NCBI GenBank assembly: GCA_030734395.1
Contig: JAUZTG010000003.1
Location: 1,054,001-1,118,000 of the forward strand
Length of the DNA: 64,000 nucleotides
Direction: 5' to 3'
Origin: Sarocladium kiliense
Taxonomy: Eukaryota > Ascomycota > Sordariomycetes > Hypocreales > Sarocladiaceae
Shown piece by piece: positions 1 to 8,094 of the stretch. Made by a program: the position numbers and the translations under genes. Position 1 is the stretch's first letter, and each line of letters opens with the position of its first letter. The notes beneath the pieces were generated by a model, which saw only the letters and a program-made list of their open reading frames with translations, had not been told where the DNA came from and ran no database searches.

Positions 1-530
1 TCGTGAAACGCCCCCTGTGTGTCAGGTCTTGGCATCACGCATCGAACCCACTGTGCGCAGAGGATAAGGTAGGATCGTCCACAAGAATAAGGCAACAGTG
101 CTGCCATTTAGGTTGTGTCGTTCACTCTACAGCCGGGACTGGTCAGGTCTAGTGTTGAAGAAATCAGAGAACATTCCATATGAAATGGCAAGTAGGGTAA
201 TGGTGAATGAGCAGCCATGGTGACTGTGGCTCCACTGTTACTACACATGGGGTAGCAATCTCATCAGATGTACGAACATGAGAAGGTCGTCCCGGGAATA
301 CTGACTACTTGAACAATGATGATGCCAATAATATCTCTGTTATTTCCCAGCAACGCCGGCTGTGGCCTTCCTATCAAAATCCATGACCTTTATCTCCCGG
401 GCATGGAAGGATGCTCTGAGACACCCTGGAGCAGAACGAAACAGATTCGCGACCGGATCCAAAAGCAAATGGTAGTCATACATGCTGGAAATGACAAAAT
501 TCTCAAGGTAATAAAAACGCGAAACGAGCT
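1..530. other. 3' flank of the GH76 gene, no gene seen
   Basis: No convincing coding region was found on either strand. The open frames that reach into this stretch from about 316 onward lie opposite the GH76 coding exon and have no recognisable protein features. It probably holds the 3' UTR and terminator of the minus-strand GH76 gene. Confidence 0.5.
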
Positions 531-3484
531 CTATACTCCCATGCTCATCCATCCGAACAAACCACATGCGCTGCCGAGAACCAGCGCTGTCAGGATACCC
601 GCGCCTGCCCGGTCACCAGTGGTAAGTGGCGTCTCATGCTGCTTGAAGTCATCGCTACCACTGCCAGCATTGTTGTTTCCTTTCGAGGTACCGCCGTCCT
701 TGGCAGTTACAGGCGAGCGAACCTGATCGATCAGAAGGGACGAAGTTGCTCCAATGACATTCATCTGCTCGCCAACACCCAGCTTGCCATCAAAAGTGCC
801 AGTAGTCCAGACGAAGCCGCACTGTCGACCGTTGTCACCGCCAGTGCAACTCTTGATAGCAGCCTGGGCTGAAGTCTGAAGGACGGGCAGAATCGTGTCG
901 GCAATAAAGGGCGCGACCTTTGTGGTGGTTGCGTACCAGCGGTGAATGTAGCCCTTGAAAGACTGCATATCGGTGGTGCAGGTATCACCGGTTTCGCACG
1001 CAGGCTCGACTGCAATGCCATCTGGGAAGAAGTGCGATAGGCCATGGTCCACAAGCTTTTCCAAGCGGGCTTTCCATGTATCGGATCCGTCGGTGTAGTT
1101 GTACATGTACGCGGCGCCAAGGGTGAATACGGCGTTGTTGTATGAGAATTCAGCCTTGTTGATGTCGGTGCAGTTGGTTTCAACGTGAGCACCGTCATAA
1201 ATGGCATCGGTTTTGTTGCTGATGAAGCCGATTTGCTCCATCCAATCCCAGGTTTCCTCAGCCCATTTCGCATACGTCTCATTGCCAGTGTATCGTGCGA
1301 GACGAGCTCCAAGGTTGAAGAAGCAGCCGTTAGCAATACCTGTTCAAATACGTTAGATGACTGCCGCGTGGAGCCCAATGCTAGTGAATTACTCACTGTT
1401 CTTGTAATTGTATCCGTTATTGGCGAAAGGAATCTGCCACCTGAGACCACCACCGCAGGTCTCGTCGTGCCGGTCAGGACTGGCCTGAGTGTTCCAGACA
1501 CCTTGAGCCAAAGCCAGCCACCCGGGCTGATCTGATGGAGGATCGGGGAACTTGTTCTCCGCAGCCGTCATGGCGGCCATGCCCCAGAACCCTTGGTCAT
1601 CGTTTCCGAGAGAAGCTGTCTGGTTCGGAGGCATGTAGTCCTCGTTGGGGCCAACCTGGAACTGCATGGCAGTCATGATCTCCTTATTGTAGGTGGAATC
1701 GCCTGTCAGCAGCCAATAGTCCATCAATGTTCCCCACATAGCTAAAGATGTGAACTATTAGTACATGTTTCTCGCAAGTTTCAGTGCTTGTTCTTCATGT
1801 GCTCCTTGAGCTTGTACGGCCACTTGAATGATTGTCCACACACTGTGCAGTCATAGGACGTTGGACGTCCACCAGTTTCAGACCATTTCAGATGCCTTTT
1901 GGTTCGATTGTGAACCTCCAATCCATGAGTATCGACACACGCAACATCATAGATTGCGCAGTAGAACTTCTTTTCCTCCAGGTTTTCTTGCAACCGAACT
2001 TTCGTTGCTTGCTTCTCCTCTTCACGATTTTTGCCCCGCCACTTCTCGCGGCATCGTTTCAAACTGTCTTGTTTTTTGTCCTCGAGAAGCTGTAACTCCG
2101 CTGGTGTGAAGTCGAGGCCATCGGCAGTCCAGAATGATTCGTTGAGTGGATTATGCGAGTTGAGTCCCGCGTACCGAAAACTGTCCAAGTTCCATAGACG
2201 ATTGTTGCCGAAGCCGAAGTCCCAGGTCCGAGACTTCATGGACCAGAATGTGCAGTGGAAAACTGCTTCGAGAAGGACAACCATGTAACGCATCCTTGGA
2301 CGATTTACCACCGACGGAGTTGGGCACCATGCCAGTAACGTTGCGCTGGACAGTATCCATTTGTCTCGACGTGCAAGACAGATGTATCGAGGAGTTGATA
2401 CACCTCGTCTATGTTCGCTTATGCGCTGCCGAAGTCCTTGGTGTGCTCTGACCGAAGAACCAATGTAGATGCGAGGAGGATGCCCAGGCTTTGTGTACAC
2501 AAGCACATAGACGCCCCATTGATGATTCGGGATCTTCGAGGGCAAATTCTGGAACCAGGACACTGATGGAGGACTAGCTGCCTGAAGAGCTGCGAAGAGA
2601 CCAGGAGCGAAAGAGAATCCAGCGAGAGAAAAGAGAGAAGCCAGAACTTCTTGAGAGGGAAAAACAATGAGGCAGCGAGCAGCAATCTGAGTAGAGCCCG
2701 TGTTGAGAAGTGCCCACCCGAGAGCTAGGAGAAACCTAGTGAGGTCTGGAGCCAGACTTGCGTCGAAAGGCATGGTGATTGTTTTGCTCTGAAAGTAGTG
2801 GTTTTGAGGAGAAGATAATGCAATCCCACAAAGAACCATGACATGGTCTTTATACGAGGAAGACCATTCAGACACTGTCTGAGTGGTGCCTAGAGCACCT
2901 TCCCCAAGTTGCAGCATCATGGGCATTGACGGAGAAAACATCCGAGGTGAGCAGGTCATGCGAGGCGAAGACCAAGAATTGATGGGAAGTACATCGTGAA
3001 AGGAGAGGTTCGCAGGAAGCTGACTCGGGCAACATCCAAGCTGGGAAGATCAAGCGAGGCAAGAAACCAGAACTGAAGGAAAGAACATCGCCAAAGCACA
3101 AGTACATAGGAAACTGACGGGGAAACATCCAAGGTGGAAGTGCGAGGCGAGACCGAAATCCAGAACTGAAGGAAAGAACATCACGAAAGGAAAGAGAGGT
3201 ACGTACCTCCCGCCTCCCACCAATAGTATGGGCCAGCTGGAGGAGGTCCTGGAAGGATACCAGGGGTTTGGCCGGTCTCGTTGCCGTGATAGTACTGCAT
3301 CATGTCCCACACAATGGTAGAAGCCGTTTTCTTGATGGCATCTGCCTATTGTTAGCGCCATACTGCAGTGAGCCACATAATACGAGAACACACCATTTGA
3401 ATCTAAGCTGAAAGTTGTCTGCGCAGCCGCGAGGCTGGGTAGAAGGGCGGCGGCGATCGCGCCGGATGTGAGTGACGTCCTCAT
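531..3484 (-). CDS. GH76 mannan endo-1,6-alpha-mannosidase, DCW1/DFG5 type, GPI-anchored
   Basis: Exons on the minus strand are 3484-3394, 3341-3207, 1741-1397 and 1339-531 (459 aa; lengths sum to 1380 nt and the phases agree). DCW1/DFG5 enzymes act at the plasma membrane/cell wall, where they are thought to transfer GPI-protein glycans to wall polymers. Seen: an N-terminal signal peptide (about residues 1-21, ending LAAAQ); the conserved YYWWEAGAMWG motif spanning exons 2 and 3; the catalytic Asp pair in SLGNDDQGFWGMA (D123/D124); the GGGLRWQI and GYNYKNS motifs; and a serine-rich segment plus hydrophobic C-terminus that fits a GPI signal. Introns 1 (52 bp) and 3 (57 bp) are ordinary. Intron 2 is 1465 bp and carries a GIY-YIG nuclease ORF (separate entry). 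Reading into intron 2 would end the protein after a few codons, so splicing is required. The family call is secure; which paralogue (DCW1 or DFG5) is not. Confidence 0.93.
1781..2773 (-). CDS. Intron-encoded GIY-YIG endonuclease-like protein with C-terminal C2H2 zinc fingers
   Basis: An uninterrupted ORF of 330 codons from ATG 2773, also open upstream to an ATG at 2959. The later start was chosen because the extension runs into tandem-repeat DNA. Residues (from ATG 2773): GVYVLVY at about 87-93 and RIYIGSS at about 102-108 form the GIY and YIG strands; Arg in GLRQRISEH at about 113-121; the expected catalytic Glu in LLEAVFHCTFW at E169; then WDFGFGNNRLW, a basic/acidic helical region, a degenerate finger (CAIYDVAC, where the second finger Cys looks replaced by Tyr) and an intact C2H2 finger (C309, C312, H325, H330) at the very end. 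It resembles a GIY-YIG plus C2H2 family that I recall as multicopy hypothetical proteins in ascomycete nuclear genomes. Its likely role is site-specific DNA cleavage guided by the fingers. How it is expressed from inside an intron (own promoter or unspliced RNA) is unknown. Confidence 0.75.
   Translation of the reverse strand: MPFDASLAPDLTRFLLALGWALLNTGSTQIAARCLIVFPSQEVLASLFSLAGFSFAPGLFAALQAASPPSVSWFQNLPSKIPNHQWGVYVLVYTKPGHPPRIYIGSSVRAHQGLRQRISEHRRGVSTPRYICLARRDKWILSSATLLAWCPTPSVVNRPRMRYMVVLLEAVFHCTFWSMKSRTWDFGFGNNRLWNLDSFRYAGLNSHNPLNESFWTADGLDFTPAELQLLEDKKQDSLKRCREKWRGKNREEEKQATKVRLQENLEEKKFYCAIYDVACVDTHGLEVHNRTKRHLKWSETGGRPTSYDCTVCGQSFKWPYKLKEHMKNKH
2927..3196. repeat. Three degenerate 94-bp tandem repeats at the 5' end of the GH76 intron
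   Basis: Units start at 2927, 3021 and 3115, each with TGAC. Units 1 and 2 are exactly 94 bp; unit 3 is about 82 bp with small deletions and ends beside the splice donor. Shared blocks in order: TGACxxGG, AACATCC, GCGAGGC, CCAGAACTGAAGGAAAGAA and CATCxxGAAAG. Since 94 is not a multiple of three, the repeat is not built as a protein repeat. It lies between the host exon and the nuclease ORF. Confidence 0.8.
3196..3209. repeat. Perfect 14-bp palindrome across the exon 2/intron 2 junction of GH76
   Basis: GAGGTACGTACCTC is its own reverse complement. It spans the last three exon bases (3209-3207) and the GTACGT donor of the large intron. Confidence 0.7.
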
Positions 3485-5606
3485 GCTGCGTGCGGTTTGA
3501 GAAGTGTCGCGACTTCGAAGGCCAGGTGAAGGAAACGATGAGTCTGGTATCAATAATGATAGGCGCCGCTAAAGGGCAACTCGGCGATGCGTTGGTGACA
3601 GACGAGGTGTCTATATTATCGAGTGATGTCTTGGCAGTATGCGAGGCGTCCGTCCACAAGAACAGATTACGTGGCTGACAGAAATGGGCAAAGAAAACCG
3701 ATGCTGCAAAATGCCGATCCGATATTGATAGCGACAAGCGATAATTGACCCTTTGTCACCAGGACGAATGGGCGAAGGCTTATCGCTGAAGAGAAGTGGT
3801 TTGGCGCCCGTTCGAAGTCTGTGAGCGACCGTTGCAGGATAACGGTGAACGAGTGGATTGTGTGTGAACGAGGGAAGTTTCCGTGCGCGTCACGGGAGCG
3901 AAGGAATAGAGGAGGCGAGGAAGCGAGTGTATGGTACTGGAATGCGATGATGGCGTCGAGAAGAAGCAGGAGAGGGAAGAGAAGGCGATTGTGGAATGGG
4001 GAAGAGAATGGAGAACAAGGAGGAGGACTCTGAAAGGGGATTCAGATTCTGGGAGGCCGATGTGCCTAGAGAGAGTGGACGGGTGCCACTGAATGACACC
4101 GCAATGGGCACTGGGCCTGAAGTGATCACACTGTTGCACTCGTTTGGTGTGTGGACCTGGGCTGAAAGTCACTATCGAAGGGTGTACAATGGGCGAGGTA
4201 CGCGTAATACAGCGGGGAAACAGGCGATCAAGAATGTCGCTTTCCCAGGAGGGATACAGTAATCGCCTCGAGGGAGAGTACCTTGAGTCGTAATGGTGCC
4301 GTACTGCCGTGGACGATCCGAGCCCACCCTTCTGCTCCACTGGAGCTTGTTACGGGGCTCGTATCACCGGGCCGATGCTGATGATGGCGTTACTGACCAT
4401 CTCTACAGTAGCTCTCTAGGTTCATATATCTATTTCTTGCTTTCTGGCCTCTCTTGGGCCCTGAATTCGAGGTCAAAGATGTCGCTGGCTTGCTCGTCGT
4501 CGATGCCAAGGCAAAAGTGTCACCGGCAGCCGGGATGCCGCCCTAGCCGATCGGGTCTTGGCAGACGATGTCGCTTGGGAACCCGGCTTGGCCCCTGTTT
4601 GGACCATGGAGTCCTGTTTGGCTTTGTTTGGCTGATCTTCAGTGCCTGAGACTGCTGATAGTCGCTGGCCGGAGTACGCGCATCTCACCCTCATTTGCCG
4701 CTCAGCCACCCCTGACGCGCCGCTCTCCAATTGTCTCGTGTCGCGCTCAGGGCTGGACACAGCCTCCTTTCTCATGCTCAGGAACGCAGACTTTTTGCAC
4801 TCTTACACGTGACAAATGCCTTTGTCTGGCGATGGGTTCTCGGTGACAAAGCGGCTTCATTTGCGTGGTCGGCTTCCAGCAGTCCTGTCTTCGTGTCCGT
4901 AAGGCAAACAGTTGTGTCATTACGATTTTTGGGAGGGATCATCGCCCAATATGAGGCAATTCAAGGTAGATCACGGAAACGACATCGTTTACATTCTCAC
5001 TTGATTCATAATCCCCTCTCCCGTCACCAAACATTCTCGGTTGCATCCGATCACAATGGGCTTCCCCATCCTTGGCGGCCATGGCGTTCCTGCGTTAGAT
5101 CACTTGAAGCCTGGGCATCGCCTGGGCACTTGCGAACCCTGCAACCCCGGCGTCGGCTTCACTTTCTCCCCGCTTGGCTCACACCAGCCACATTCTCCAA
5201 GTTTGCACTGCCACATTTAACACTGGACGCCACAATAGCTCCATGCCCGCCATCGTGAAACTTGTCCTTTCCCCGTAAGACTAGCAATGCGTACCTGAGC
5301 TAAGTTGCGACAACGATACTCATTACACCTCCAATTGTTCGGATAACTCAGCGATTCTGCAACCCACCAGCGCTGGTCGTCATTGTGTGGTTTCCGCTGT
5401 CTATCCGTCGACTTCGTGCTGCTCATCGACTCAATCGACTTCCGAACATGCTGCATTGATACACGCATTGCCTCGCAGTCCATCGCGATCCCCTCCTTCA
5501 ACCGACATCATCTCCTCGAACGACCTATAGACCGTATCCGACCCACGTCCGCTACACAGAGTCACCAGGAGCCCCGCCAATCTGCTGTGTCGGCATTTCA
5601 TTCAAG
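3485..5606. other. 2.1-kb divergent intergenic region (GH76 <-> ERV41)
   Basis: No gene could be supported. Several open frames of 70-190 codons exist on both strands (for example 3780-4340 on the minus strand and 4731-5258 on the plus strand), but they are rich in Ser/Arg/His, overlap each other and have no domain. CT-rich stretches near 5000-5600 look like 5' UTR or promoter of the plus-strand gene. Confidence 0.5.
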
Positions 5607-6842
5607 ATGAGCAATGGGTTCGAGAAGGTTGGCCTCAATGAGGATGACTTCGCGGCCAAAGGCAGCATCGTGAGCGCCTTCGATGCTTTCCGTAAGTCAA
5701 TGCCCAAACGGAACACCTATTGCGCTTTTGCTGACCCTCCAACCTACAGCTAAGTCAAAACCGGAATACATCACCCGTACCTCGGGCGGCGGTAAATGGA
5801 CTGTCGCCATGTCAGTCATCTCTGTCATTCTCCTCTGGGCCGAAGTCTCCCGCTGGTGGCGCGGCTACGAAATCCATAACTTCGCCGTCGAGAAGGGCGT
5901 CTCCCACGAAATGCAAATCAATCTCGACGTCGTTGTCCGCATGCAGTGCGGAGACCTACACATCAACGTCCAGGACGCTGCTGGCGATCGCATCCTCGCT
6001 GCCAACAAGTTGAGGCGCGAACGTACGAGCTGGAGTCAGTGGGTGAATGAGAAAGGGCTACACAAACTCGGCAGGGATAGAAATGGAAAGATCATCACTG
6101 GTGTTGGGTGGCAGGATTTTGGGTACGAGGACGAGGGTTTCGGAGAGGAGCATGTTCACGACATTGTGCGGACAGCGAAGAAGAGAGCGAAGTGGGCGAA
6201 AACTCCCAAGGTCAAGGGTGCTGCAGACAGTTGTCGTGTTTATGGCAGCTTGGACCTGAACAAGGTGCAGGGCGACTTCCATATTACTGCCCGTGGACAC
6301 GGCTACCGTGAGATTGGAGAGCATTTGGATCACAAACGTATGTCGTCCGCTGGTACTTCTGTTGAGCATGTCACTAATCCGTCTCAGGCTTCAACTTCTC
6401 TCACATCGTCAATGAGTTGTCCTACGGTCCTTTCTACCCTAGCTTGGTCAACCCTCTTGACCGGACTGTGAACACGGCCAAGGTCAACTTCCACATGTTC
6501 CAATACTACCTATCAGTGGTACCTACGCTTTACAAGCACGGCTCTCGATACTTGCCTACGAACCAATATGCGGTGACGGAGCAAAGCATGGAGATTGGAG
6601 AGCGCAGCATTCCTGGCATCTTCTTCAAATACGACATCGAGCCTATCTTGTTGACAGTCGAAGAGAAGCGCGATGGCATGTTGATGTTCCTTGTCAAAGT
6701 CATCAATGTTGTCAGCGGGGTTCTGGTTGCAGGGCATTGGGGGTTTACGCTGAGCGACTGGCTTAAGGAGGTGATTGGAAAGAGGCGACGAAGCAACGGA
6801 GGTACGGGCATGCTGGGGAGCAAGGAGGGTTATGATGAGTGA
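5607..6842 (+). CDS. ERV41-like COPII vesicle / ER-Golgi cargo receptor subunit
   Basis: Exons 5607-5691, 5750-6337 and 6388-6842 (375 aa; phases agree, introns 58 and 50 bp). Erv41 pairs with Erv46 in COPII vesicles cycling between ER and early Golgi and helps retrieve ER proteins. Seen: a short cytosolic N-terminus with the family's FDAFPK start region; a first membrane span at about residues 45-63 (TVAMSVISVILLWAEVSRWW); the lumenal stretch VSHEMQINLDVVVRMQCGDL typical of the family; SCRVYGSLDLNKVQGDFHIT; HIVNELSYGPFYPSLVNPLD; and a second span near the C-terminus (MLMFLVKVINVVSGVLVAG) followed by a basic tail. The double-span topology and conserved FYPSLVNPLD segment make the Erv41/Erv46/ERGIC family secure. 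Erv41 is preferred over Erv46 because the Cys-rich region of Erv46 is absent. Confidence 0.9.
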
Positions 6843-7287
6843 TGAAGCTGGCCAAGATAGGAGGTGAGCGTGGATGTGGTTTTAGGCATTTACATATAGG
6901 AGTTATTTGGCAATGGACTGTTTATTTTGCTGCAGCCGACGCTCCTTCAGGCTGGCTTCACGGCGTGCTTTGTACTCGACGAGCTGTGCCCGAGAAGTCG
7001 CATGCAACCAGGCGGCACAGAGAGCGCTGATTGGTTGGATGGTTGGTTTGTAGGAACAGCAGACGGAATTGCGAAGCATGTTACTGCGTTGGGTTGCAAT
7101 GCTGACAGGGGCATCAACACGGGCCAACAGGCAGCTGTCGGCACTATCACGATCTCCTTGAAACTCTTAATCTGCGACCTCCCTGTGGCACACAGCTTTC
7201 CCATCACTTTCAACAAGCATCAAATCGCGTGCGGTGCACTTCCTAGCGGCGCACTCTAACTCATTGATGACGACTTAGAGTCTCACC
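6843..7287. other. Intergenic, promoter of the peroxidase gene
   Basis: No coding region or RNA gene is supported. Overlapping open frames on both strands show no domain. It carries the 3' end of the ERV41-like gene and the upstream region of the peroxidase. Confidence 0.5.
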
Positions 7288-8094
7288 ATGAACGACTCTG
7301 GGGCTGTCATCAGGACGGGCGACTGGAAGGCGCCTACAGCAGACGACCTTCGCGGCCCATGTCCTATGCTCAACTCCCTCGCCAATCACGGCTACATCCC
7401 CCGCGGCGGGCGTCAAATTCGTCTCGCCGAGCTCAAGGCCGCACTCACTGCTCACGCCGGCCTTTCGAGCCCTCTGGCTGCTCTCCTCAGCAATCCCGTG
7501 TACCCTGAGCGACTGCCCCGTGATGGACCCAAATCCGGTCTACTGGGCACGATCTGGGAGGTTCTGAGCAACCCATGGACGTTGATGAGGAGGGCGGCAT
7601 TGAGGGAGGTAGGACAGGTTGATGGGGAGGGAGTGCCGTGTTTGAACTTGGATCAGTTAGCGCGGCCGGGAGTAGTTGAACACGATGTTAGCCTGACGAG
7701 GAAGGATTATGGGGAGGGAGATAACGTGACGTTGCAGAAGAATCTGGTAGAGGCTTTGTTGAAGAGTTCTTCGGATGGAGGCAAGACGATTTCGGTAGAT
7801 GATCTTATCAAGTATAGAGAGACGAGGATGAACGAGCAGAAGGAGAGGAACCCACGAGGGGTTAGATTTGGGGATCAGCAGCAGACGGTTGCTCTTGGAG
7901 AGGTAGCTTTCACGGTTGGGCTCTTTGGGGATGGCAAAAGGGTGCAGGTTGAGAGGTTGAGGGCTTGGTTTGGAGAAGAGAGGTTGCCGATGAGAGAAGG
8001 ATGGAAGGCGGAGAGAGGAGGGTGGTTTGGGGGCTTTGGCATCATCAAGCTGTTCCGGGGGATCGAGGAAGTGAAGAGAAGGATGGGACTGTGA
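7288..8094 (+). CDS. Heme-thiolate peroxidase (chloroperoxidase / unspecific peroxygenase family)
   Basis: A single exon of 268 aa. The family uses a Cys-ligated heme and hydrogen peroxide to halogenate, oxidise or oxygenate substrates. Seen: the heme-ligand motif PCPMLNSLANHGYIPRGGR at about residues 24-42 (the central Cys of PCP is the thiolate ligand) and the conserved acid-base motif EHDVSLTR at about residues 130-137, both as in the chloroperoxidase family. Length is near that of the short fungal members. There is no N-terminal signal peptide: the protein starts MNDSGAVIRTGDW, so it is predicted to be intracellular, unlike secreted Caldariomyces chloroperoxidase. No introns. The substrate cannot be inferred. 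Confidence 0.9.
   Translation: MNDSGAVIRTGDWKAPTADDLRGPCPMLNSLANHGYIPRGGRQIRLAELKAALTAHAGLSSPLAALLSNPVYPERLPRDGPKSGLLGTIWEVLSNPWTLMRRAALREVGQVDGEGVPCLNLDQLARPGVVEHDVSLTRKDYGEGDNVTLQKNLVEALLKSSSDGGKTISVDDLIKYRETRMNEQKERNPRGVRFGDQQQTVALGEVAFTVGLFGDGKRVQVERLRAWFGEERLPMREGWKAERGGWFGGFGIIKLFRGIEEVKRRMGL

Larger units (their letters stand above)
1742..3206 (-). mobile_element. 1465-bp spliceosomal intron carrying a GIY-YIG nuclease ORF (putative homing intron)
   Basis: This is intron 2 of the GH76 gene. The donor is GTACGT at 3206-3201, the branch point TACTAAT at 1763-1757, and the acceptor CATCTTTAG ends at 1742. Splicing joins G|CT into an Ala codon and restores the conserved motif YYWWEAGAMWG, so the boundaries are well supported. 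It is 10-30 times longer than most introns in the window. It contains, in the host gene's orientation, an intact GIY-YIG/C2H2 ORF that ends 39 bp before the acceptor, and degenerate 94-bp tandem repeats beside the donor. No group I or II intron core was recognised by eye, and the consensus splice signals argue for spliceosomal removal. Mobility is inferred from the nuclease and from the position in a conserved coding motif; no terminal inverted repeats were seen. Confidence 0.75.

Noticed and set aside
1781..3128. GIY-YIG ORF as an independent intergenic gene, with GH76 truncated
   Set aside because: Exons 3207 and 1741 join in phase across it and rebuild a conserved GH76 motif, with a consensus branch point and acceptor directly behind the ORF.
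3050..3553. 167-codon minus-strand frame over GH76 exons 1-2
   Set aside because: It begins upstream of the true ATG, reads through intron 1 and enters the tandem repeats; it is a chance read-through.
3780..4340. 186-codon minus-strand frame
   Set aside because: Ser/His/Arg-rich, no domain, overlaps other open frames; looks like promoter sequence.
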